A DNA stretch of 64,000 nucleotides from Venturia oleaginea (lineage: Eukaryota > Ascomycota > Dothideomycetes > Venturiales > Venturiaceae): contig JABMLP010000040.1 of the NCBI GenBank assembly GCA_013176395.1, forward strand, positions 62,001 through 126,000, given 5' to 3'. The stretch's first letter is position 1; each line of letters opens with the position of its first letter. Below the pieces are notes generated by a model. The model searched no databases, was not told where the DNA came from, and saw only the letters and a list, made by a program, of their open reading frames with translations. The translations under genes and the position numbers were made by a program. Of the stretch, positions 1 to 10,753 are shown piece after piece.

Positions 1-638
1 CTTCTCGTCACTTTGCTCCTGGACAACCCCGATGCTTTCACAAAGGTCTCTAAGCCTATTCTCATGTCGTGTGGTACGTCTTTTGCAGATGTGGCAGGAA
101 TGGAAGACTTCAAGGATCGAGTGACTGAACGTATCTTCAGTAAATTGATCGGTAAACCATTCTTCAAACTTGTGAGTGAGCATATGGATAAATGCTGACT
201 TAAATGATAGAGTCGCTGGATCAAGCTCGAGAAGAAGCTCACCTGTTGATGTCTCAAATCATCACCAGAAAGATCGTGAAGATGGCAACTGATTCAGAAT
301 TCCTTGCGGATGAACACGTATTGGGTGAGAATGTATGTACCAAGCACGATGCGGTTCGAATGCTTCGATTTGTTAGACAGTTGCGGCGTACAAAACTCTG
401 GCCCAGAGATGGATCGGCAACTTCAGGTACTCGATCCGCCCAAAGAGCCGTGGACGAGCTCAAGAACTTCCAGGATCCGGCACCGCATCCAAAGGAAGGG
501 AACTGCCGGGCTTGCAAGGCGAGTCTCAGCATGATGAGTATCACCAATGAAGTTCTCGGAAATATCAAGGGTATTTGCTTGAATTCCGTGAAGGCCACCG
601 ATTCAACAAGCGACGGGCAATGTCGCGTGAAGCATTGA
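1..638 (+). CDS. BTB/POZ-family protein, C-terminal part (cut by window start)
   Basis: Only the 3' part lies in the window. Exons are <1..151 and 211..638, and the 59-nt GT-AG intron 152..210 keeps one frame (joined codon GAG, then SLDQAREEAHLL). The segment matches the downstream gene at 2041..3400 by layout: a run like LLLDNPDAFTKVSKPILMS, then DRVTERIFS, an intron at the same place, and a helical C-terminal domain ending after GNIKGICLNS. That neighbour carries a recognisable BTB-like first half, so this is read as a family member; the BTB domain itself is off-window. Fungal BTB proteins of this kind have no assigned function. No lesion is visible in the part seen. Confidence 0.6.
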
Positions 639-1148
639 TAGGAACGGCATGTAAAGAAAAAGGAGCAGGGGTTTAATTACGTGCAAGAAGAATAAGCAGG
701 GGCGCAGATCACGAATCACCTCGACCTCGGGAACAGAACTCCAAATCCACATCGAAAGCGGTAACTTCAGCGATTGATAGATTCCCCATCATAAGGAGTA
801 GTGGCTAAGTTCTCAGAATTTCAAGCCTACCTTTCCGTCTTGCGATGCCAAAGTATACTATCTTCATGCGCGCCTCCGACTAAAGCTCGCAAATAGAGAT
901 GTGATTGTCGTTATGATTGCGACAGCTATGTTTGACCACCAAGCAAAAACTATCTGAGGATCTTAGATCCCTCGCAGACAAAAGCTTTTGGTGAGCCGGG
1001 ACCTCGTTTTCCCGAGTCAAAACCACAAACCTAACCCTTCCAGTCCATTACTAGGATGAAGAACTCTCTATAAAACAGGCTCTTCCTATCCTTACTTGAA
1101 TTGATCTATTAACAAATCCGACTTGGAACCTCAGCATCGATCGCCAGC
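639..1148. other. Spacer between BTB-family genes, with a TATA-like site
   Basis: No gene is recognised in these 510 bases. A TATAAAA sequence at about 1069-1075 lies 80 bases before the ATG of the next family member and could be its core promoter, but that gene is broken. Confidence 0.35.
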
Positions 1149-1773
1149 ATGGAGTCCGAAGCAACCCCACGTCCGTTACCGTTGACAATGACGGCGATCT
1201 TGTCTTACTCGTTAGTCCCGACGACGATACGCAGAGTCGAATATTGGTATCCTCGAAAGCCCTAATCTTAGCCTCGAAGGTATTCAAAACAATGTTATCG
1301 AAATCGAATTTCAAGGAAGGCCGCGAACTTGCTGAAAATGCTGCTAACAGCAAGCCTTACGAGATTCCACTACCAGACGACGACATCTCTGCAATGATTA
1401 CTCTTTGTAAGCTTGCGCATCACGGCTTCAAAGCTGTTGATATTCGTAACATTATTATTGACGATTTGTTCGACCTGGTATCTTTCGCTTCCAATACGGC
1501 TATGTTGATACAGTACGTTCTACTTCGAACAGATTTAACACGGATGAAAATGCATCCACCCTTTTCAAAATCTCTTACCTTCTTGATAACGCGGAGGTCT
1601 TCACAATTGCTTCGCGTCGTCTTTCACGTTGCAACTGTAGACATAACAGCCATACGAGACAAAATCGACCCATACCATCAAATACCCGACCGAACCTTGG
1701 GTATGTACCCCTTTCTGCATCATGCAATCTTCGATCTTTTTACGCTTGTGTTCGTGTCTTTGGTGGATTCGTG
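1149..1773 (+). pseudogene. Degenerate BTB/POZ-family gene
   Basis: Homology to the gene at 2041 is clear: SVTVDNDGDLVLLV, then RILVSSKALILASKVFKTM, then PYEIPLPDDDISAM, and a late RDKIDPYHQIPD segment. These pieces do not share one frame. The ATG at 1149 reads MESEATP in one frame, and the conserved SVTVD run follows in another; compared with the 2041 gene one base is missing near 1165-1172. A second shift is needed near 1530-1640, where TDENASTLFKISYLLDNAEVF lies in a different frame from its surroundings. No convincing C-terminal exon follows the likely donor at about 1700. Read as a decayed tandem duplicate; a sequencing error could explain one shift but not all. Confidence 0.6.
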
Positions 1774-2040
1774 ACTTTCATACAGCCATGGTGGAAAAGA
1801 AAAAAAATGGTGCGGTCTGCATCAGATTCTTGAACCAAGGCTGTAATGCTGCTCACCTTCCTCTACTTGATGTGCTCAGTCTAACACGTTTCCCAAACTT
1901 TCTTTCAACACTTTGCTCCTTAGAGTCATATTCTGTGTTATGAATTAGACCAAATCTTGCTCGAAGCTTCTAACTCTTTTTGCCAATACAAAACCACAAT
2001 CACAAACTTGACTCTCCCAACTCACCAACTTCGGCATCAG

Positions 2041-3400
2041 ATGTCAACTACAGTCATAGCGTCCGAATCCACACCCTCATCCGTCACTGTCGACGAAGAC
2101 GGCGACTTGATTCTTCTCGTCGGTGCTGAAGCAACGACGCGAATTCTCGTGTCGTCGAAGGTCCTCACGATCTCTTCCAAAGTCTTCAAGGCCATGCTCT
2201 CGAAATCGTTCAAAGAGGCGCGCGAGCTTGCTGAGAGGTAGGTATATCCCAGCTTTTCATGGCGCCAGTTTACTAATTTATGTTAGCGCGAACCGCAATC
2301 AGGTCTACGAGCTACCGCTTCCGGACGATGATGTCCACGCCATGATCGCTCTTTGCCAGGTCATCCACCATCGCTCGCGAGATATCCTAGCCGAAGAGGT
2401 TACCATGCATTTCCTGCAGAGTTTTGCGAGCCTCGTACACAAGTGCGATTGCATTGAAGCTGTTGGTTCCATCGCCGTGTTCAAGGCTATGCTGTCCAGG
2501 TCCGCGTTCAAAGAAAGACGTGAATTGGCTGAAAAGTTTGTCTCTCGTCGTGGTTGAGTGCTGAAGAGTTCTAATTTTTTCAGTGCTGCCAATAACACGC
2601 CTTACGAACTGCCACTTCCCTACGACGATACTCCGCCAATAATCATCCTCTGCCAAATCATCCACCACCGCGCTCGTAGAATTCCTGTTGCAACCGTCAC
2701 GATCGAACTGCTTCAAAAACTTGTAATTATCACTGACATATGTGCCTGCGCCGACGCAGTTGGCTTCGCTTCCCGCCATTGGTTGGAACAGTACGACAAC
2801 GATGCAGGCGAAGATAGACTCGTAACGATGCCGAAGTGTTCAACAGTTCTTCAGGGCGTGTTTTGATGAAGTCTGAAGGCGGTTTCTCTACCTTGCGAGA
2901 AAAGATCGACCCCGACCATATGGTTTCCGAGCGTCTATTTAGTACGTGAAAATGTCACTGCAACGCGGATAAGAAACACATGAGCTAATGAAATCGCAGT
3001 CAAGCTGGAAACTCAGCGCATGACAATCACCAAATCAATCGTTCGATCAATCACGGGTGAGATTGATATCATGCAGAAAGGCTCCATGGATTTGGGAAAC
3101 GAACATGGCATAACTTGGCCCTGCGTATACTCACGTCATGATGCGCGGCGTTCACACGCGTTCTTGAAATTGATGCGCGAAAAGGTTAAGTGGCCGGAAC
3201 TAGATGCCCATCCTATCAAAGCCAGCATGAATGGCCTCCTTGCTGTGTCGAAACTTTCCCCAGCACTTGGAGGCCAAAACGACCCCGACATGGTTCGGCA
3301 CTGGTCCTACGAGAACGAGAACACAGTTCCCGAAGTCGCGGCCCGGATTATGAATGAATCAATGAAACTCATCAAAGGTCTCTGCCTCGACTGCATCTAG
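2041..3400 (+). pseudogene. BTB/POZ-family gene with internal half-domain duplication and a frame break
   Basis: It starts at ATG 2041 (MSTTVIASESTPSS). Introns fit at 2238..2286, 2536..2583 and 2942..2999. The BTB-like core appears twice: KVFKAMLSKSFKEARELAE plus YELPLPDDDVHAM (about 2180-2460), then AVFKAMLSRSAFKERRELAE plus YELPLPYDDTPPI (about 2470-2800). An intron sits at the same site inside each copy, so the duplication included it. After 2800 the frame runs into a stop at 2866, while the conserved segment NDAEVFNSS to KIDPDHMVSERLF (about 2833-2940) is in another frame. The C-terminal exon 3000..3400 is intact. Either a small deletion has broken the gene or an unusual intron is missed. 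Function unknown. Confidence 0.55.
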
Positions 3401-3945
3401 GCACCAGACGGAGAGGGCAAGAATTGTCGCATTAAGCATTAGAACTACAGAAGGCGGGATATTAACTGCTGGAATAGCCTATATTGTAAAATGGAGGCCG
3501 GAAGAGGAATGCGGGACTTCTAACCTGGAATTTCGATCGCTGGGCACAAAAGATGTTATCCGTTGCTAGTTGCGGTTTCTTCCCTATTGAAAATAAAATA
3601 TGGGAAATCAGGTCTTGAGAATCCTGCTGATCCTGCTGGAGATTAGTACTGCAAAGCCTATAAAGAATCTTCACTCACTCTTATCGCCCACCTGAGATTC
3701 CGTGATAATGCAATTAGACGACCCCGTTCCCCACAAATGCATCTAGTTTACAATAGGAGCGATGTAGAGATTTTCATGTTGGCTCTCTTTCTATTCTCCA
3801 TGGTGTTTGCGCAGTCCTTTGATTCGCAGACGCTAATTAAAATAGGTCTCAAAAAGAAGGACTGCTAATTGCATGATATATCCAAGAGTAAGAGAAAAGA
3901 GGGGATAGTTTCAGCACCCTGAAGGCCTCTCTACCTCGATCTTGT
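3401..3945. other. Spacer, nothing recognised
   Basis: This is AT-rich sequence between the last BTB-family gene and the 3' end of the cyclase pseudogene. No open frame or repeat could be supported on either strand. Confidence 0.3.
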
Positions 3946-5201
3946 TCAAAAGATAGCCAAGATATTCGGCGGGCTGGCAACACCGCCTGGAACCTAGTAT
4001 TCTCCATCAGTATCTCCTTCACTCATTCTCCCACCATAAAAAAAAATCGACTTACGTTGCAAACCTCACTAGTAACAAAAAAGCTCCACCGTCTCAAGCG
4101 TTTACACTCCTCCCCTAACTTCTCCAAATCAAACAACTCACCAATCGGGCATCCCCACCCAGCAAGCAGAATTTCATATAACACATACGACAAATACGAT
4201 TTTTTAGGAGGCCAACACTCAAACGCAGGTTGATCACCCGCTACAGCCGAGAAATTCTCCCATAGCCACTCGAGCATCTCAGGGGATTGTTAAACACCAG
4301 CGAAAGAGGGCGGGTTAATCTTTGCTAGGGCTTCAATCTGCTCGGCTTTCATGGCTTCGAAGGCGTGCATATAACCTGAGCGGATAATGAGAATATCGCC
4401 AAATTTCACATCTGTGCCTTGGGATTTGAGGACGGCTTTTAGGTGGTCGAGGGGGATGGAGTCGTTGGTGAAGGGGTCGTAGGGGATGTTGTTTTCGAGG
4501 CGCCAGGTGTGGTAGTCGAGGAGGATGCCGCGGCCTACTATGCCTTTTTCTGACTAGGCTTTAAATAATCGTGTTAGTGTCATATCTTCAGCACTCGGGA
4601 AAGGAAGAAAGATGGAAACTTACCATGGATTCCATTCACGTTGGTAGCATGCTCGCTGTGAATATCCTCTAACGTGACACCATTGTAAAATACCTTCTCT
4701 TTTTGATATCCGAGATGACGGAGTCCGTCCCATTAACTCGAAGATTGCGTGTTGAATGTCCAGACATCATCGTTGACGATGCGAGGTGGCTTTTGATAGA
4801 TCTTCTTGTGGAAGAGCTGACGGCCGAAGAAAGGTGTCTTTTGAGCGTCTAGCGGCCAATTGAGAGAGACTCTTCACCAAATATGTTAGAAAAGAGGATG
4901 CTAATGAGAGCACGAATTCCGGCGGCGTAAAGAAAAGAAAATCAGAAGCAGTCAAGTAGTCTCAATGAGCAAAATAATCTGCCTACCTGGTTCCAGTCTG
5001 GATCTCTTTCGCTGCCTCAAGAACGACTTCTTCCGTCAACCGATTCAATGTCCCCAGCTCATCATTTTTGCCGTATCTAATTTGGTATCAATTGAAGTTC
5101 TTCTTGTGAGTTATTTCCGGCAGTGCTCACATTCCCCACGCAGAGTATGGCGGGTCATTCTTGTTCAATGGCAACTCCGAGAACTTTGGTATACGTGACA
5201 T
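3946..5201 (-). pseudogene. Cyclase-family (kynurenine-formamidase-like) protein, three nonsense codons
   Basis: Read on the minus strand from ATG 5201: MSRIPKFSELPLNKNDPP, a split codon, YGKNDELGTLNRLTEEVV, VSLNWPLDAQKTPFFGR, WDGLRHLGYQ, GRGILLDYHTW, then FECWPPKK, LLAGWGCPIGELFDLE, RRWSFFVTSEVCN, and a last exon VPGGVASPPNILAIF ending at 3946. This order is that of the putative cyclase family (Pfam Cyclase; fungal members act on unknown ester or amide substrates). Three in-frame stops interrupt it: before WDGLRH (TAA), before SEKGIVGRG (TAG, where family members have Trp), and before QSPEMLEW (TAA). Splice sites remain recognisable, so decay looks recent. Confidence 0.75.
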
Positions 5202-5642
5202 GGCTAATCCGTGAATTCGTGATTGTTGTTGTGTTCGTCGGATGGCGTAATTGAAAGATGAGTCGTGTGTGGGGAATCATGGCCTAAGGCACTCTCCGGC
5301 ACTGTGACAGCGGCCAGTGCGAATCTTATGCTTGTACTATAGTATGAGTTTGAATCGATTCCGTAGGTGTTCTAGAGGTCGAGTGAAACCCTATTTTCGG
5401 AGTCGCTTCATGCTGCCATTGTATCTCGAGGAATATATAGGAGTCGTGTACAATACACCAGCTATTGCGTCGTCAGAGCCATTGATGGTTGTATCCAATT
5501 GATAAAAGTTGTTGTTGTTGGCAGGTAGAAAGCGTAGAATACATAGTCCGAAAACCCCATTGACCATAGAATACCTCGCGCCGAGTCTCCCTTATTCCAA
5601 CCACCCCGTCGAATCGCACCTCCACCCAACAGTGACGACCCA
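5202..5642. promoter_or_regulatory. Upstream region between cyclase pseudogene and GatA gene
   Basis: The two flanking genes diverge, so these roughly 440 bases hold both upstream regions. No named motif could be supported. Confidence 0.3.
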
Positions 5643-7379
5643 ATGCTCAGGCTCCGACCCGTTGAGCATGCAGTCTCTGTGATCACGGTCCGCCAGCTTT
5701 CCACTTCCAACGCTGTGCAAGTTGGCCGAGATCCAACGCCGCCCCCGGCCCCAATTGAGAAGGCCTACATACCTACCAAGACGCTCCGAATAGGCAAACG
5801 GATACCTGGTCGTGCCCCTCTGGTCCCAACCGTGTCCAGTCCTGCCGCTAGGTACGAGGCTAGTGAGAAGAGGTTGGACCATAATTGGAACGCCTTCATA
5901 ACCTCTCCCAAGAGTAGAATACACGACGAAGATACTGAACATGACGGGCTCATCAATAAAGCCATTGCCATTAAGGACAACATATCCACCGAGGAATACC
6001 CTACTACATGTGCATCCGGCATCTTGAACCACTTTCAAAGCCCTTACGATGCTACTGTGGTGAGGCTCCTCAAAGAGGCCGGAGCTCACATCAGTGGCAA
6101 GACGAACATGGACGAGTTCGGCATGGGATCACACTCGACACATTCTCACTTCGGTGCTGTTATCAGCCCCGAAGGCCTGTCTGTGGGAGGGAGCTCTGGC
6201 GGCAGTGCCGTCGCCGTCAGGTTGCATCCTGAAGAAGCGTGGGCGTATGTTGCACCATTTGAGGAACAGCTTCTAGTGCTGATAGCAACAGATCACTGGG
6301 GACAGATACAGGCGGTTCTGTTCGCTTGCCGGCAGCATACTGTAGAGTGGTAGGTTTCAAGCCTTCCTATGGGAGACTATCACGCTGGGGCGTTGTGTCC
6401 TACGCGAACTCGCTCGATACCGTTGGCATTTTCGCAACTCGAGTGGAAAAACTGAGAGCTGTTTACAGTACGTCATTCTCCTTTAGCCCAAGGGCTCTTT
6501 CGAAAATTGACACAACAGGAAGATGCCTTGAATCAATACGATCCCAAAGATCCCACAAGCATGACTCCTGCGGTCCGCCAACGAGCTTATGAGCTGTGGA
6601 TGGATGGCATTTTTAGAAAAGGTCTCCGTATTGGCGTTCCACTGGAGTACAACATGTCAGAGCTTTCCAACGATGTTCGCGAGGCATGGATTAACGTCTT
6701 GGAACGCTTCCAGTTGGCTAGCTTTATCCTCGTCCCTATATCGCTTCCAACCACGCAGCACGCACTGTCGGCTTATTACATTCTGGCACCCGCGGAGGCG
6801 TCGTCAAATCTCGCGAAATATGATGGAGTACGTTATGGCTCTCGAGCGAAAGCACCGGATGGAGCAGACGGGGTTCTCTTTTCACAGACAAGAAACCAAG
6901 GCTTGGGAGACGAAGTGAAAAGACGTATCCTACTTGGGTCATACACACTCAGTGCGGATGCCATTGACAACTACTTCGTTCAGGCTCAGAAAATCAGGAG
7001 ACTCGTTCAACAGGACTTCAATCGAGTCTTCCGTCGCCCCAATCCACTGGACAAGGACTATTCTTCAACGACGGACGAGGATGGAGTCGACTTTATTATC
7101 TGTCCCACAGCGCCCACGAATGCACCAATCTTGAAGGATTTGAAGCAACAAGGCCCTGTGCAGTCATACATGAATGATATTTTCACAGTTCCTGCCAGTC
7201 TTGCTGGACTACCGGCAATCAATATGCCTTCCAAATTTTGGCGTACCAATGATGTTGGCAAATCGAGGCCTTTCCATGCAGGAATACAACTTATTGGTCA
7301 GTACGGTGACGATCTAAGCGTCTTGGCGGCAGCACGGTTTGGCTTCTTCAATGTAGACTCTCTCGAAGCACGACAATGA
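5643..7379 (+). CDS. HER2: Mitochondrial glutamyl-tRNA(Gln) amidotransferase subunit A
   Basis: Exons are 5643..6244, 6292..6467 and 6523..7379, giving 544 residues. The first intron (GTATGT to CAG) joins EEAWA to SLGTDTGGS, restoring the amidase signature; the second joins RAVY to [11 protein letters not shown]. GatA hydrolyses glutamine and passes ammonia to Glu-tRNA(Gln), making Gln-tRNA(Gln) in mitochondria. The Ser-cisSer-Lys triad is visible: Lys in AIAIKDNIS (about 111), Ser in GGSSGGSAV (about 185) and the nucleophile in GTDTGGSVR (about 210). The N-terminus is basic and rich in Ser, as expected for a mitochondrial presequence. No lesion is seen. The second intron has a weaker acceptor (GAAG) but is the only one that restores both frame and family spacing. 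Confidence 0.93.
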
Positions 7380-8960
7380 CTCCATGAGACAGGATACGAT
7401 TCATCGTATTCTCGATCACAGACACAGTATTCTTCGAAGAGTTCTAAACGGCCCGTTCCCGTTGTAGCGAATACAGAGTTGACATCCAAATCCCAGCAGC
7501 CAAGGTTCTACTCATGGCCTCAATTGCGCCGCGCAAAGGGCCTTGGAAGGGGGAGGGTGGGACAAGCGATGAGAAGACCTCCAGGGTTGATTCGCAAACA
7601 CAAGTGAAAGGAACTCTGATTCTGCCTTGCAGCATAACGTGCGGGCTGATAAATGGAAAAGGTGGAGAATTCAGCTTCGCATTTCATGCGGGTCAAGGTC
7701 GACTTTAAAAGAAGTTTCTTCATGGCAACGAAGAGACGCGAGACAACCTTCATATGGACTTCTCGTTGATTTCTGTGCCCGATGAATAGATGGTATGCGC
7801 TGACCTCGGCGATAAATATGCCTTTCAAAGCCCTGCCGTGTGCGCCGGTGGCCGCTCAGATATGCCAGTTGCGAGCCTTCCGCTCCAGTCTGAAATGTCA
7901 ACCAGCAACTTTTTATAACTGGAAACCCATTTTTCAATCCATCCTTTTTCACCTTTGGCCAGCCTTCGCTTCACCAATTCTGTCCTACCCAGGGGACCTT
8001 GATGTTGATGAGAGCACACTCGAAATCATATCGCTATCGAAGAGATCTCGCGAATGGCTGTTGGTTTGGCTTGCGAAAAATCACCGCAGACCTCACTTAA
8101 TGAACTTGTTGTGCAGTCTTTGGCTTGATCATGGGCGAGGTCGCAAACAAGGTTCTGGCATCCGCGTTTTGCGATCGCGTGCTAGTTTATCAAAGTTTAA
8201 GCCTGGAAAAAATAAATGTGACTGTGCTCTTGAAATCTCCGTTTACTCACTCACCCTCTTCCTCATCCGAAGATGAAGACGAATTTTTCGAAATAGCTTC
8301 GTGTTCGACCGCTCAGGATAACAAAGGGAAAACTGAGACATGGACACTCCGCGACTGGCCTCGACACAGCATCTTGCCACCGAAGCGAAGATGGCGCAAC
8401 TACCAAGCTTGAATCCGCGGGTCGGGCAGCATAAGGAAATACAAGGCATGGGAATTGTTGATCAAACAGAAGGGATCACCATACGTTGGACCGGAGCAGG
8501 CCATAAGTCAACTGTGACAGGTTTCATACTGTACAGTTCCATCGTTTTCGCAACTGGGACAAGCTTCGATTCCAACTGGACACTCTACAAATCCGTAGAA
8601 GATACAGATGGTGTACTATCATATGTTCCAATCTAATCCTCCGAGTTGACTCCTGAGTACCTATCACTGGTACGCGACGTTGAGATCATCATCACAAACA
8701 ACGCCACAGAACCCAGTCTGTAGAGACTGGAATGCTTATGTTAAGTTATCGCAGACTCATTGACTCCTGGAGTTGTACATCTCACTGTTGCGTGTCACGA
8801 GTTTTACTGGACTTGTGACAGCTATTTGGACCCACTCAAGCGCTTTTCGAGGCTAGCCAGTCTCAGAGTTGTTCGCGACTCTTAACAACATCATGAACAG
8901 CTCTGTCAATCTTTATTTCCTCATTTATCGAACCACTGCCCGCCCCGAGTCGAACAACTT
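7380..8960. other. 1.6-kb spacer without a recognised gene
   Basis: Open frames exist, for example about 8340..8636 (+) and 7671..7952 (-), but none shows a known domain, a plausible exon chain or homology to the rest of the window. I see no repeat or RNA gene here. Confidence 0.3.
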
Positions 8961-9052
8961 TCCCGTTCTTGAGGCTCCCTGTCGAGCTTCAGGATATGGT
9001 GCTCGCCCACGCGGATGCAATCTCTATCCAGGCTTCCTCATTCGTTACCTAG
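8961..9052 (+). pseudogene. Relict of an F-box-like gene module, inverted relative to the adjacent gene
   Basis: Read from about 8966 the frame gives FLRLPVELQDMVLAHADAIS and then a stop at 9050-9052. The minus-strand gene immediately downstream contains FPFLRLPVELQDIILSYSDI in its own sequence. The match over about 13 residues identifies this as a leftover fragment of a paralogue in opposite orientation. No start codon or further conserved exon is visible, so it is not a working gene. Confidence 0.55.
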
Positions 9053-9074
9053 GTAAACAGGGCACAATCATGTT

Positions 9075-10457
9075 TCACAATCCTGCCGGTCTCCAAACTC
9101 TCTTCTCATCCTTCAACTCCGCCCAGTGACAGCACTTCCCAAGCCCAAATTCCTCAAGAGCCTCTTCCAGAAATTCTCTCTTTACGCCAACATTACGAAT
9201 TTCCAGCTTCACATCCACCTTATCAATATTCAACCTCGTCCTAAACAGAGCCAAGATTTTCGGCCATGAGTCGTTGAAACGGCCGAGCACGTAGGTGCGG
9301 ATTCGTAAACGTCGAAGATCCCCCCACGCAGACGTTGGGATATTGGAGAGCAGATCGAGCAGATCCTCCGATGCTCGCATCGAGATGAGGAAGCTATTGA
9401 GTCTGTGATATTGTACTATAGCTCTCCTATAAACGGCCCAATTCACCAGAAATAGTCCGCTTTTCCAAGGCTTGCAAACGCATGTGCTGGAGTAGTAAGC
9501 CGCTCCGTAACAGCACCAACATCCTCGTGGAGTAGAGGTAGGATTGCAGCGCCCACAGCAACGTGGTGGACAATAGTAGTCGCGGAATATGTCTCCTTTC
9601 ATTTTTTCTCCTGGTGGGGCAATGGCGAAGGATTCTGGAGCGACGATGTCCGAGTACGAAAGAATGATATCTTGAAGCTCTACGGGGAGGCGCAGAAATG
9701 GAAATGTGCCGTTTTGTGCTGTCGAGCTGGGCTTGGGTGGTGGGAACCGATCGAGAGAGTAGTAAGCCTTTTCCTCGACGGCGTACGTCGAGAATGTGTC
9801 TGAGAACGGTGGACGAAAGGTTCGCACGATGTTCCTCCTGCTCTTTATCATCGCTTGCGCCGGAAGATGGGCGAAAAGTTTGAGGCCCTTAGAAGCGTGA
9901 CGGGGTTCATTGCCGCTATTGTCGAAGGCGCGGTTAATAGTACACTCGATCGTAAGGTTGACTTGATCGGGCTTGAGTCTGTTGCCAATGGCCCGACACA
10001 AGCGGTCCAGTTTCCAAGCCATCTCGTTTCTACCTTGCTTGGTGTCGCTTAAACGTGGAACAACAACGTATATACTTTGGGCTGTGGCGAAGAATTCGCG
10101 AGCTTTTTCAAGATCAAAACTCCTGGCACCGGTTTGAAGATACATGCTTCGCGCTTGGGTGGCATTCTGGCGGGCGGAGATTTGCATTACTTCGTCGAAG
10201 ATAGTATGGCATATCTGCATGAGAGCCACTGTGGATGCCGTGCATTTCCGGAAACATTCCCAGCAATTACGGTTCCTGGCCCATTCAATCTCCACTCTCT
10301 CCTTCACTTCCACTCCGGAGAAGTGCCATATTCGCTGTCGTATATGAGAGGGAAGCCCAAGGAGATTGGGTGATGACTTCGTTTCGGGGGTGCTGATGGC
10401 GTCAGAACCGGATTTTGGAGACATGGGTTTCAAGTTGTGGGCTGTGGTTGAAGCCAT
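9075..10457 (-). CDS. F-box-like, cysteine-rich protein of unknown function
   Basis: A single uninterrupted frame of 460 codons; ATG at 10457 (MASTTAHNLKPMSPK) is the first good start, the upstream extension lacking an ATG. Two short hydrophobic motifs of the F-box type are seen: LLGLPSHIRQRIWHFSGV near residue 35 and FPFLRLPVELQDIILSYSDI in the middle. Between the second motif and the C-terminus is a Cys cluster (CPPRCCGRCNP, GCWCCYG, CVCKPW), as in many fungal F-box-like proteins. Typical F-box proteins recruit substrates to SCF ubiquitin ligases; here that role is only inferred and no substrate-binding repeat is seen. A partial inverted copy lies just downstream. Confidence 0.7.
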   Translation of the reverse strand: MASTTAHNLKPMSPKSGSDAISTPETKSSPNLLGLPSHIRQRIWHFSGVEVKERVEIEWARNRNCWECFRKCTASTVALMQICHTIFDEVMQISARQNATQARSMYLQTGARSFDLEKAREFFATAQSIYVVVPRLSDTKQGRNEMAWKLDRLCRAIGNRLKPDQVNLTIECTINRAFDNSGNEPRHASKGLKLFAHLPAQAMIKSRRNIVRTFRPPFSDTFSTYAVEEKAYYSLDRFPPPKPSSTAQNGTFPFLRLPVELQDIILSYSDIVAPESFAIAPPGEKMKGDIFRDYYCPPRCCGRCNPTSTPRGCWCCYGAAYYSSTCVCKPWKSGLFLVNWAVYRRAIVQYHRLNSFLISMRASEDLLDLLSNIPTSAWGDLRRLRIRTYVLGRFNDSWPKILALFRTRLNIDKVDVKLEIRNVGVKREFLEEALEEFGLGKCCHWAELKDEKRVWRPAGL

Positions 10458-10753
10458 TTTCGAGGGGGAGGTAATGTGCTTGAGTACGGACAAAGGGGCC
10501 AGGCAGCTCGTTTTAAGTAAGAGCCTCTTGAAAAGCAATCGCCAAGGTCGAAATTGAAAAGACTAGTACCTGAATGACGGAGAAAATGTGCTGAAGTAAA
10601 AAAATTGGGTCCTAACCGTCTCAAGAAAGAGTCAGAGTGGATTTTGAAAGCTGGACTGAGAGAGTTAGTTTGTTTAGCGCGACCAGACTATGGTTGCCGA
10701 GAGAAGATTGCTTAAGATAAACGTTTTTCTATACGTTCACCAATTCTGTAATC

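Noticed and set aside
5592..6089. A 165-codon minus-strand frame over the 5' part of GatA.
   Set aside because: Shadow of the GatA first exon, which has clear family motifs.
6221..6285. A 65-nt GT-AG intron as an alternative first intron of GatA.
   Set aside because: It would give [11 protein letters not shown] and remove the conserved Trp-Ala before SLG; the 47-nt intron 6245..6291 has the better donor and fits family spacing.
7671..8636. Several frames of 90-165 codons on both strands between GatA and the F-box-like gene.
   Set aside because: None has domain features or a supported exon chain; they may be chance frames in a spacer.
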